DNA of 32,946 nt from Bacilli bacterium. GTDB taxonomy: Bacteria > Bacillota_I > Bacilli_A > RF39 > UBA660. Of this stretch, positions 15,536-23,041 are shown one piece after another. Position 1 is the first letter of the stretch; every line of letters starts with the position of its first letter. Below the pieces are notes generated by a model. That model saw only the letters and a program-made list of their open reading frames with translations, did no database searches and was not told the DNA's origin. Position numbers and translations under genes: made by a program. The DNA lies in contig JAGARQ010000006.1 in the NCBI GenBank assembly GCA_017622175.1, forward strand, positions 1 through 32,946, in the 5' to 3' direction.

Positions 15536-16981
15536 CTATTTACGTTCTTCCTTTATAGTTCTATTTACTACTGCTTGATATGCTTCTTCAACATCATTAA
15601 AGTAAATAGTTTCATTCTTTAACTTTTGATATGTTTCATTTCCTTTACCAAGTATTAAAACCATATCTTTTTCATTAGCCATATCTATAGCCTTTTGAAT
15701 AGCTTCACGTCTATCAATAACTACTTCATAATTATCTTTTGTATCTTTAAAATTCTTAATAATATCTTCACAAATATTAACAGGATCTTCACTTCTAGGA
15801 TCTTCATAAGTAAATATTGCATAAGTAGCATTATTTACAACAACATCTCCAACTTGTGGCCTTTTTAAATAATCTCTTTCTCCAGCTTGTCCAATAACAA
15901 CAATACTACGATTAATATCTAAAGTATGAACAAAATTAAGAAGTCTTGCTATCCCATTAGGAGTATGTGCATAATCAACCATTACATAATAAGGGCTCTT
16001 AGTATTTAATAGTTGTAATCTACCATCTATATATATACTATCAATATTTTTAAGTAAATCTTCTAATTTAAATCCAAGTTCTAAACAAGTAAGTAAAGCA
16101 GCAGCTAAATTATATACATTAAAATCTCCTAGTAATGGACTAACAAAACTAAATTCATTGCCTTTGTAATTAAAGGTAATATCAGTTTTATTAGGAAATA
16201 CCTTAAACTCTACTATTTGTAATGTATTATCTTTATCTAAACCATATGTATATACTTTACCATTACATACACTTCTAACTTGTTCATAGAATTTATCATC
16301 TTTATTTAAAACACAAATTCCATCTTTTTTAGTTTGTTTAAATAATTGTAATTTACATTCAACATAATTTTCAAAACTACCATGAATATTTAAATGCTCA
16401 CTAGTAATATTAGTATATACTGAAGCATCATATTCCATAGCTTGAAGTCTTCCTCTAAAGAATGCTTCACTACTTGCTTCAGTTGCAGCATACTTACAAT
16501 TAAATCTAACAAATTCATCTAAATAATCATAAAGTAAATGCGCATCAGGTGTAGTATTAGGATTATCTCCTTTAAAAGCAGCACAACTTCTACCATTAGT
16601 ACCAATATAACCACATAAGTCACTACCAATTAAATTTTGAATAATTGTTGCAACACTTGTTTTACCATCAGTACCAGTAACACCAATCATCTTTAACTTC
16701 TTATCTGGATAATCATATAATTTTTGACATAAATAAGGAAGTTCTCTATTAGTATCAGGAACCTTAATAATAGGTACACTCTTATCTCTAATATCCTTAC
16801 TTACAACAATTGCACTAGCACCATTTTCAATAGCATTATCAATAAAATCATGTCTATCAGCAGTAACACCCATAGTACATACAAATAAATCTCCAGGTTC
16901 TACTTCTTTAGAATTAATAGAAACCCTTTTAATAACTATATCTGTCCCTATACCAGGATACAAATCATTTAACTTTTTCAT
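15536..16981 (-). CDS. murE: UDP-MurNAc-tripeptide synthetase MurE
   Basis: 481 residues from the ATG at 16979-16981 (AGGTGA four bases upstream). Mur ligase order: an N-terminal UMP-MurNAc domain with SKEVEPGDLFV, the ATP loop GTDGKTS at 103-109, TSEHLNIHG at 193-201, the carbamylated-lysine site ENYVECK ending at K210, the central NxxN-type segment GDFNVYN at 285-291, and the C-terminal domain with DYAHTPNG and GERDYLKRP. It adds the third amino acid to the peptidoglycan stem in the cytosol. The specificity motif, DNPR in diaminopimelate-adding enzymes, reads EDPR at 393-396, so the amino acid added is uncertain. Confidence 0.93.
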   Translation of the reverse strand: MKKLNDLYPGIGTDIVIKRVSINSKEVEPGDLFVCTMGVTADRHDFIDNAIENGASAIVVSKDIRDKSVPIIKVPDTNRELPYLCQKLYDYPDKKLKMIGVTGTDGKTSVATIIQNLIGSDLCGYIGTNGRSCAAFKGDNPNTTPDAHLLYDYLDEFVRFNCKYAATEASSEAFFRGRLQAMEYDASVYTNITSEHLNIHGSFENYVECKLQLFKQTKKDGICVLNKDDKFYEQVRSVCNGKVYTYGLDKDNTLQIVEFKVFPNKTDITFNYKGNEFSFVSPLLGDFNVYNLAAALLTCLELGFKLEDLLKNIDSIYIDGRLQLLNTKSPYYVMVDYAHTPNGIARLLNFVHTLDINRSIVVIGQAGERDYLKRPQVGDVVVNNATYAIFTYEDPRSEDPVNICEDIIKNFKDTKDNYEVVIDRREAIQKAIDMANEKDMVLILGKGNETYQKLKNETIYFNDVEEAYQAVVNRTIKEERK

Positions 16982-16997
16982 TTTCTCACCTAACTTC

Positions 16998-17003
16998 ATT
17001 ATA
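16998..17003 (-). promoter_or_regulatory. -10 box of murE
   Basis: TATAAT preceded by TG; six bases separate it from AGGTGA (16986-16991). No convincing -35 box. Confidence 0.45.
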
Positions 17004-17035
17004 CAGTAAAGGTTTTATAAATAAAAGTTTTTTCC

Positions 17036-17064
17036 TTGATATAACACTTAATTTACGTTAAAAT
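17036..17064 (+). promoter_or_regulatory. Promoter of the arginase gene
   Basis: TTGATA (17036-17041), 17-base spacer, TAAAAT (17059-17064), then six bases to AGGTGA (17071-17076). Divergent from the murE promoter. Confidence 0.75.
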
Positions 17065-17081
17065 TAGTTAAGGTGATAAAA

Positions 17082-18209
17082 ATGAAAACATTAATTATAG
17101 GTGCCGGAAGTGACTTAGGAGTTCATATTGATGGAGCTCATATCGGCCCAGTCCAACTAGCAAGTGATTTACAAAGTTTTTATAAAGGAGATAAACTTTC
17201 ATTTATTCAAGATGAAAGTATCTTAAAAAGTAGAAACCTATCAGATCGTAGAAAAAATGAATATGATATTGATAAATTCAATACATCAGTATATAAAGCA
17301 ATAGTAGATAACTACAATAAAGAAGATATTTTTCCTATTCTTTTAGGAGGAGATCATTCAGTAGCTGTAGCATCAGCCCTAGCAAGTGCTAAAAAATATA
17401 CAGATATTGGTATTATATGGATAGATGCACATGGTGATTTCAATACATTTGATACAACAATAACAGGAAATATCCATGGACTACCATTAGCTGCAATAAC
17501 TGGTTATAAAAACCATGAACTAAGATACTTCCACGATGGCAATACGATTAATCCTCAGAATGCAGTCGTAGTTGGCGCTAGAAGTCTTGATCCAGCGGAA
17601 AAAGATAACCTAAGATATGCTGGAGTAACTGTATTTACAACAGAGGATATAAAAACACGTGGTGTTGATGCAGTAATGAATGAAGCATTTGAAATTGCAA
17701 CAAAAAGAACTAAAGGTGTTCACGTAAGTTTCGATCTTGATGTAATCGATCCATCTTTAGCACCTGGTGTATCAGTTCCTGAATTCGATGGACTCACAGT
17801 TGAAGAAGCAATGGCAATTAATAAAAATATCGTTAATCACTTTGATCATGTAGTATCATACGATTTAGTTGAATATAACCCACTAAGAGATATAGATAGA
17901 AAAACAGAACAAATCGCAATTAACTTAATTGCTCAAATAATAAAAAATGCTGAAAAAAAAGATAAATACGGAAAAATAGATTTAACACAACATCAAGCAG
18001 AACAATACAAAATAAAAATTGTTCCTCCAAAAGAAGAACAAACTGAAACAAATCCTGGATTTAAGATTGTGCCGCCAAGTGAACCAACACCAGAACCTAC
18101 ACCAACAGAAACTATTACACAACCACCAGTAGAAACCCCACAACCAACAGTTGAACCTACACAAGCAGAAACACCACAACCAACACTACCACAACTTGAT
18201 AGATTATAA
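17082..18209 (+). CDS. Arginase-family ureohydrolase with a Pro/Thr/Glu-rich C-terminal tail
   Basis: 375 residues from the ATG at 17082 (AGGTGA five bases upstream; the GTG at 17073 lies inside that site). Manganese ligands are all present: H92 in GGDHS, D115/H117/D119 in DAHGDFN, and D218/D220 in FDLDVIDP. H132 in NIHG and E264 in the LVEYNP segment fit arginase better than agmatinase. The reaction would be arginine to ornithine plus urea. The catalytic domain ends near 292. Residues 312-375 form a tail unusual for arginases: two KIVPP copies, then PTPEPTPTET-like repeats of Pro, Thr, Glu and Gln. No signal peptide is seen, so the tail is cytosolic if translated as read. Confidence 0.88.
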   Translation: MKTLIIGAGSDLGVHIDGAHIGPVQLASDLQSFYKGDKLSFIQDESILKSRNLSDRRKNEYDIDKFNTSVYKAIVDNYNKEDIFPILLGGDHSVAVASALASAKKYTDIGIIWIDAHGDFNTFDTTITGNIHGLPLAAITGYKNHELRYFHDGNTINPQNAVVVGARSLDPAEKDNLRYAGVTVFTTEDIKTRGVDAVMNEAFEIATKRTKGVHVSFDLDVIDPSLAPGVSVPEFDGLTVEEAMAINKNIVNHFDHVVSYDLVEYNPLRDIDRKTEQIAINLIAQIIKNAEKKDKYGKIDLTQHQAEQYKIKIVPPKEEQTETNPGFKIVPPSEPTPEPTPTETITQPPVETPQPTVEPTQAETPQPTLPQLDRL

Positions 18210-18213
18210 AAAC

Positions 18214-18244
18214 AAAAACAACTCAAAATACTTGGGTTGTTTTT
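18214..18244. terminator. Bidirectional terminator between arginase and a surface protein gene
   Basis: A 13-bp stem AAAAACAACTCAA / TTGGGTTGTTTTT (one G-U pair), five-base loop, and T-runs in either direction. Confidence 0.85.
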
Positions 18245-18944
18245 AAACTGGTATAGGAGTTGGATGCACTACACCACTTGAATTATCAACCGTACTATAA
18301 GTAAGTCCGATATCACCAAATTCTGCTTTAAAATCTCCATCTGCTAGATTACTATTATCAGTATATGAAATAGTAACTACAATCTTTTCATATAATCCTT
18401 TTCCTAAACTATGACCTGTAATACCACTTGTAGAACTCATAACTGATGTTGTTGTTCCAACATCAATACTAACATTAATATCATTACATGCAGCTTCTAA
18501 AAGTGAACTTGTAACCGAACTACTATCAATTGCTGTACAAACTTTACTAGAACTTCCTCCATCTACATTATTAAATTTTATTCCAGTTAAATAGGCATTA
18601 TATGCACCTGCGTTATAAGCATAAAATTCATACTTAACACTTTGACCAGGTCCAGTAAATGTTGCCGTTAAATCTTTTATAGTTGGAACATCTCCAGTAT
18701 TATCAATACTAGCACTTCCAGCTTTAGCATCACCTGTAACAGTTCCATTAACTTTATTAGTTAGAAAAGAGGAACCACTAGACGAAAATAAAACTTTAAA
18801 TGCACTAGAATCAGGTTTTACAATAGCATTCGAACTAATTGTAAGTTCAGATGAAAAAGCAGAAAAACCTATGCTCATCATACAAACACAAACTAATAAT
18901 AATACAAAATAAATTTTTCTTCTTTTTCTATATCTTGCTATCAT
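18243..18944 (-). CDS. Secreted TasA/camelysin-like surface protein, short copy of a recent duplication
   Basis: 233 residues. A basic start (MIARYRKRRK) and a hydrophobic stretch lead to GFSAFSSELTISSNAIVKPDSSAF, the signal pattern of SipW-type exported, TasA/camelysin-like proteins. The mature part is Ser/Thr/Gly-rich and beta-like, with FTGPGQSVKYEFYAYNAGAYNAYL, two conserved cysteines (VCTAID and AACND) and LADGDFKxEFGDIGLTYSTVD. Residues 1-218 are almost the same as those of the product of 22089-23012, with about eight changes. There the copy goes on for another 87 residues, while this one ends in NSSGVVHPTPIPV. No LPXTG or anchor is seen, so it is probably released or assembled into a matrix. 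Confidence 0.75.
   Translation of the reverse strand: MIARYRKRRKIYFVLLLVCVCMMSIGFSAFSSELTISSNAIVKPDSSAFKVLFSSSGSSFLTNKVNGTVTGDAKAGSASIDNTGDVPTIKDLTATFTGPGQSVKYEFYAYNAGAYNAYLTGIKFNNVDGGSSSKVCTAIDSSSVTSSLLEAACNDINVSIDVGTTTSVMSSTSGITGHSLGKGLYEKIVVTISYTDNSNLADGDFKAEFGDIGLTYSTVDNSSGVVHPTPIPV
18292..18944 (-). repeat. 653-bp direct repeat, copy A
   Basis: Matches 22360-23012 without any gap (constant offset of 4068), with scattered, mostly silent differences. It covers the shared part of two surface protein genes from the start codon on. Confidence 0.92.
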
Positions 18945-18973
18945 ATTTAACTCCTCTCTTTATTATTATATTT

Positions 18974-19858
18974 TTAACATAAAAGGCGTCCAGGACCATA
19001 AGTATATCCTGCAGCTATTTCCCTTTCAGGACGACTACCATCAATTATTACAGAATCATATAAAACTATTGAGTTACATTGGCTATAAGCTCCTATAGTA
19101 TTATATTCACTCTCAACCCATTCTTCCCATGTCATTCCAAGTTCTGCTGACAATTCATAAGAAACATTTTGATCACTATATGAGAAATTAATAACCCTAC
19201 TTTCATTATCAACAGTACTATAAACAAATTCAATATCTCCAAATTCAACTGTGAAAGGTCCATCAGCTAAAACTCCTTCATCAGAATGCTTAACTTCAAG
19301 ATAAACACTTTGATAAGCATCAACTTCTAATTTTTTATTCTTATAAAGTGTAGATGTATTTGCAAAAGCATCTTCAACATAAATTTCAATATAGATATTA
19401 TCACATGCTACACTTACTAAACTCGCAGAAGTATCTCCAACAGGTGTACATATTTTATTGGAGTCTTTTCCTTCTACATTCGAAAACTTAATTTCTTTTA
19501 AATAAGCATCAAATTTTCCAAAATTTGCAACCCAAAATTCATATGCAACATACTGACCATCACCAGTAAAATTAACACTTAAATCTTTTATATAAGTTTC
19601 ATTAACATAAACACTAGAACCACTTGCTCCTTCTGATGCATATGGTTCTACAAGACCAGATCCACCAGCACTAGCCATTATAGAAGAATCAATAAACCTA
19701 ACAGCAAAGTCACTACTATTTGGACTTACCGTTGCACTTGATGAAATATTTAATGTAGTTGAAAATGCCGCAAAACCAATTCCAAGTCCAAATGCTGCAA
19801 TCGCAAATAAAGTTATTAAAAACGCCTGTCTTCTTCTATAAATATTTGAGCTATACAT
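18974..19858 (-). CDS. Secreted TasA/camelysin-like surface protein with C-terminal W-W-YNT module
   Basis: 294 residues. A hydrophobic signal (about 11-27) leads to GFAAFSTTLNISSSATVSPN, the family signature. The central domain carries FTGDGQYVAYEFWVANFGKFDAYL, cysteines in KICTPV and VACDN, and LADGPFTVEFGDIEFVYSTVDN. After about residue 218 comes a separate module, INFSYSDQ to MTWEEWVESEYNTIGAY, also present in the long paralog (TSWADWLESGYNTDGFY). AGGAGG precedes the ATG. It follows the anchored paralog by 15 bases and precedes copy A by 29 bases, the same spacing as between 23042 and 23012. Function in adhesion or matrix is inference. Confidence 0.72.
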   Translation of the reverse strand: MYSSNIYRRRQAFLITLFAIAAFGLGIGFAAFSTTLNISSSATVSPNSSDFAVRFIDSSIMASAGGSGLVEPYASEGASGSSVYVNETYIKDLSVNFTGDGQYVAYEFWVANFGKFDAYLKEIKFSNVEGKDSNKICTPVGDTSASLVSVACDNIYIEIYVEDAFANTSTLYKNKKLEVDAYQSVYLEVKHSDEGVLADGPFTVEFGDIEFVYSTVDNESRVINFSYSDQNVSYELSAELGMTWEEWVESEYNTIGAYSQCNSIVLYDSVIIDGSRPEREIAAGYTYGPGRLLC

Positions 19859-19873
19859 AAAACCTCCTACACA

Positions 19874-20632
19874 TTATTTTTTATTCTTTTTACTACCAAC
19901 TTTATTAGTTAAGCCATTCTTCCCTTCCATCTCAGTTTTAGATAAGTATGTCAAAGTTAACGAACCAAACTCCACAACAAAATCTCCATCAACCAAAGTA
20001 CCATTTTTATCATACTTAATTGTAACAACAACTTTTTCACTACTGCCAGAACTTAAAATATGATCTTTAATCCCAGTAATAGATCCATCAGTAATTACAT
20101 TACTTCCCGCTTTAACAACCATACTAATTGATTCACAAGCACTACTTACTAAATATCTATTTGTATTTCTAGGATCAACCGCTCTACATTGTTTAAAGAA
20201 GTTACCACCATTAACATTAGCATAAGTAATAGTATCTAAATAAGCATCATATTTACTTGTATTATGTGAATAAAAAGTATAAGTTACTTCTTGCCCAGGT
20301 TTAGTAAATCTAACTTGTATATTAGCAATAGTATTTTTTTCATTTTTAACTACTTCCGCAGTACCAGTACTTTCACCACTATTTGAAACACCAGTAACTT
20401 CTGTCTTAGAAGTTTCTTCTGTAACATCTTTATCATCATCTATCTTATCAATATCTTTAATAGGAGAAAAAACAATATTAACATCACTATCATTAGGTTT
20501 AACTATTGGTTTATCCTTAATATTTGCTTCTCTAGACTTTGAAAACGCCCAAATACAAAACAATAAAACTAAAATTGCAATTATTAAAGCAATTATTTCA
20601 AACTTTTTAGACTTTCTTTCTTTTTCTTTCAT
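19874..20632 (-). CDS. Membrane-anchored member of the TasA-like surface protein family
   Basis: 252 residues from the ATG at 20630-20632. A Lys/Glu-rich N-terminus and one membrane helix (about 12-31) end in WAFSKSREAN, in place of the AAFS(S/T)xLxIS pattern of the others; still, VKPNDSDVNIVFS follows as in the family. An acidic linker (about 55-95) leads to the common domain: FTKPGQEVTYTFYSHNTSKYDAYL, cysteines in KQCRAVD and SACES, and LVDGDFVVEFGSLTLTYL. The tail is Lys-rich (KVGSKKNKK). The missing cleavage-type motif suggests it stays anchored and could be the base for the secreted paralogs; that is inference. Confidence 0.7.
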   Translation of the reverse strand: MKEKERKSKKFEIIALIIAILVLLFCIWAFSKSREANIKDKPIVKPNDSDVNIVFSPIKDIDKIDDDKDVTEETSKTEVTGVSNSGESTGTAEVVKNEKNTIANIQVRFTKPGQEVTYTFYSHNTSKYDAYLDTITYANVNGGNFFKQCRAVDPRNTNRYLVSSACESISMVVKAGSNVITDGSITGIKDHILSSGSSEKVVVTIKYDKNGTLVDGDFVVEFGSLTLTYLSKTEMEGKNGLTNKVGSKKNKK

Positions 20633-20667
20633 AAACAACCACCATTTTACTATTATAATCTAATTTA

Positions 20668-20676
20668 ATTATAACA
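20668..20676 (-). promoter_or_regulatory. Extended -10 candidate for the unit 20632-18243
   Basis: TGTTATAAT on the minus strand; a second TATAAT lies nearer the gene (20652-20657). The -35 box is weak. Confidence 0.4.
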
Positions 20677-20714
20677 TTATTTTATAAAATATTTAAACAA
20701 ATATAATTACTTTA

Positions 20715-20740
20715 CAAAAAAGGATAGTAAACTATCCTTC
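20715..20740 (-). terminator. Intrinsic terminator after the transglutaminase gene
   Basis: Stem AAGGATAG / CTATCCTT, loop of four, then six T on the minus strand. The TAG stop at 20732-20734 is in the stem. Confidence 0.85.
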
Positions 20741-21982
20741 TATATATATTCCATTATCTTTTTGTATTTCTGGATACCAATTAGGAAAATCGACACTATA
20801 AGTAGACATATACTCCTGTCTTAATCCATCATAATACCAGCTTGCACTCTCATCCTTAGCACTTGTCGCAACAGTAGAATCATAAAAATAGTACTTACCA
20901 TCCACCTCTACTACATTCCACATATGTGGACCAGTAGTATTACCAGTTATAGTATATGAATTAATCCCAATATTTTGAAATATTACCTGACTTGCTTTTG
21001 CAAATCCTGCACAAACTGCATTATTTTTCATAAATACATTATAAATAGATTGGTTCTTAGACATATAAGTAAACATCTTATCATAAGTATTATTTTCTCC
21101 AATCCATTCATATACATATCTAATCTTTTCTTTATCAGACATATCTTTAGTATCATCTTTTATATTATCAATTATTCTTTGAATCTTCATTTCTCCAATA
21201 GTTGCTGCTATAGGATTACTTACTGCAAATTGTAATTTTAATTTAAATCCTTTATCACTTCTATATGACCAACTATATCCAGCATAATTAATAAGTTCAG
21301 GATGATCAACTAAAATAGCATCATGTGCCCTTCCAATCAAATTACCACAATCATTGTAATCAACACATTGAAACTCATTAAAATCAATTTCTAAATTACT
21401 TTTATATTTTCTAGTATTATCAAGCATAAATCTATACATTTGTTTTTCTCTATCATTTAAAAATTCATTATAAATTCTTCCATCTGACATGTATATTTCA
21501 TTAACATAATGTAAATCATCTTTATTAATTAACTTATTACCATCAACTAAAATAGTAAAGTTAGAATAAACATATACAGAAAATATAGTAATTAATATTA
21601 GTAAAAATTTATTATTCTTAAAAAAAGTATGTTTACCTTCAGAAACATCATAACAATAAACACCACTTAAATATCCTAAATATGGATACATAATAAATGG
21701 TAAAACCACAGTAAATAAACTAGAAATTTTTCCTTTACCAAAAGCATCATTTACTAAGAAAGGTAAAAGTACACATAAAAGTGTCGCAATAAACATTCTA
21801 TCTGGTAAAAATATTAAACCAAGTGCCAGTAACATTAATAAAACTGGAGGAAATTCAATTATAGTTAAAAATAAATAAATATTATAAAAAGGAATTAACC
21901 CCTTAAAAAAACTATAACCAGCCTTCTTAATAAAACCAGGTATTGATATTAATAATGATATTAAACAAATTGCTACTAACAT
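20732..21982 (-). CDS. Multi-pass membrane protein with extracytoplasmic transglutaminase-like domain
   Basis: 416 residues from the ATG at 21980-21982 (AGGTGA five bases upstream). Residues 1-142 hold about five membrane segments, with KKAGYSFFKGLIPFYNIYLF near the start as in DUF5684-type membrane domains. The rest is presumably outside. The transglutaminase core has C324 in NAVCAGFAKA, H353 in GPHMWNVVEV and D368 in YYFYDST, the full Cys-His-Asp triad. Relatives act as transglutaminases or cysteine peptidases. It has its own terminator and lies between two groups of TasA-like surface genes, so these proteins are candidate substrates for cross-linking or cleavage; this is inference from position only. 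Confidence 0.82.
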   Translation of the reverse strand: MLVAICLISLLISIPGFIKKAGYSFFKGLIPFYNIYLFLTIIEFPPVLLMLLALGLIFLPDRMFIATLLCVLLPFLVNDAFGKGKISSLFTVVLPFIMYPYLGYLSGVYCYDVSEGKHTFFKNNKFLLILITIFSVYVYSNFTILVDGNKLINKDDLHYVNEIYMSDGRIYNEFLNDREKQMYRFMLDNTRKYKSNLEIDFNEFQCVDYNDCGNLIGRAHDAILVDHPELINYAGYSWSYRSDKGFKLKLQFAVSNPIAATIGEMKIQRIIDNIKDDTKDMSDKEKIRYVYEWIGENNTYDKMFTYMSKNQSIYNVFMKNNAVCAGFAKASQVIFQNIGINSYTITGNTTGPHMWNVVEVDGKYYFYDSTVATSAKDESASWYYDGLRQEYMSTYSVDFPNWYPEIQKDNGIYIEG

Positions 21983-22003
21983 ACACTTCACCTATCTTAT
22001 TAA

Positions 22004-22009
22004 AGTATA
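22004..22009 (-). promoter_or_regulatory. -10 candidate of the transglutaminase gene
   Basis: TATACT preceded by TG; predicted leader about 15 bases with AGGTGA at 21988-21993. No clear -35. Confidence 0.35.
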
Positions 22010-22023
22010 CAATAAATTAATAA

Positions 22024-22062
22024 ATAAAAAAAGATTGTATCTAATTTTTTAGATTACAATCT
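22024..22062 (-). terminator. Intrinsic terminator after copy B
   Basis: AGATTGT / ACAATCT and ATCTAA / TTAGAT pair in one long hairpin with a single bulged base, followed by seven T. Confidence 0.88.
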
Positions 22063-22088
22063 AATAATTAGTAACTATTAATAAAAAA

Positions 22089-23012
22089 TTATTCAGTAAA
22101 GAACTCGGAGCCATCATCAATTGTATCGCCAGCATATTGACCAGATACTTTTTTATCATCTCCTGTATATATATAACCGCCCGTTGCAAAACCCGAAGTC
22201 ATACCTGTACCTGTTTGCGGTAAATATTCATAAAATCCATCAGTATTATACCCAGACTCCAACCAGTCTGCCCACGAAGTATAATTCTCCTCTTTTGGTT
22301 CAGCATAATACTTTTTACCATCTACAGTAAATGAGATTAAATTTGCAGCAGCATCGACGGTACTATAAGTAAGTCCAATATCTCCAAATTCTACTTTAAA
22401 GTCACCATCCGCTAGATTACTATTATCAGTATATGAAATAGTAACTACAATCTTTTCATATAATCCTTTTCCTAAACTATGCCCCAAAATTACATTAGTC
22501 GAACTCATAACTGATGTGGTGGTTCCAACATCAACACTTACATTAATATCATTACAGGCAGCAGTTAATAAAGAACTTGTCACCGAACTACTATCAATTG
22601 CAGTACAAACTTTACTAGAACTTTCTCCATCTACATTATTAAATTTTATTCCAGTTAAATAGGCATTATATGCACCTGCATTATATGCATAAAATTCATA
22701 CTTAACGCTTTGACCCGGTCCAGTAAATGTTGCAGTTAAATCTTTTATAGTTGGAACATCTCCAGTATTATCAATACTAGCGCTTCCTGCTTTAGCATCC
22801 CCTGTAACGGTACCATTAACTTTATTAGTTAGAAAAGAGGAACCACTAGATGAAAATAAAACTTTAAATGCACTAGAATCAGGTTTTACAATAGCATTCG
22901 AACTAATTGTAAGTTCTGATGAAAAAGCCGAAAAACCTATACTCATCATACAAATACAAACTAATAATAAAACAAAATAAATTTTTCTTCTTTTTCTATA
23001 TCTTGCTATCAT
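22089..23012 (-). CDS. Secreted TasA/camelysin-like surface protein, long copy of a recent duplication
   Basis: 307 residues. Residues 1-218 almost equal the product of 18243-18944: same basic start, GFSAFSSELTISS signal, conserved cysteine pair and LADGDFKVEFGDIGLTYSTVD. Beyond it lies a module of about 85 residues, ISFTVDGKKYY, TSWADWLESGYNTDGFY, a Gly-rich region with GYIYTGDDKKVSG and an acidic end DDGSEFFTE. The same type of module ends the product of 18974-19858, so this copy appears to have the full ancestral form and 18243 the shortened one. It follows its upstream gene by 29 bases and has a strong terminator. Confidence 0.75.
   Translation of the reverse strand: MIARYRKRRKIYFVLLLVCICMMSIGFSAFSSELTISSNAIVKPDSSAFKVLFSSSGSSFLTNKVNGTVTGDAKAGSASIDNTGDVPTIKDLTATFTGPGQSVKYEFYAYNAGAYNAYLTGIKFNNVDGESSSKVCTAIDSSSVTSSLLTAACNDINVSVDVGTTTSVMSSTNVILGHSLGKGLYEKIVVTISYTDNSNLADGDFKVEFGDIGLTYSTVDAAANLISFTVDGKKYYAEPKEENYTSWADWLESGYNTDGFYEYLPQTGTGMTSGFATGGYIYTGDDKKVSGQYAGDTIDDGSEFFTE
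22360..23012 (-). repeat. 653-bp direct repeat, copy B
   Basis: Partner of 18292-18944. The match begins at the start codon and ends abruptly in the codon region for STVD. Confidence 0.92.
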
Positions 23013-23041
23013 ATAAACTCCTTTCTTATTTATAATAATAT

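Noticed and set aside
17982-18226. Cys/Trp- and Gly/Val-rich minus-strand frames antisense to the arginase tail
   Set aside because: They mirror the repetitive Pro/Thr/Glu codons of the plus-strand gene, have no ribosome-binding site and cross the terminator.
22024-22062. Regulatory attachment site or inverted repeat operator
   Set aside because: The position just after a gene and the T-run show an intrinsic terminator.
18292-23012. Insertion sequence or transposon behind the 653-bp duplication
   Set aside because: No transposase, terminal inverted repeats or target-site duplication can be seen; the repeat starts at a start codon and covers a coding domain.
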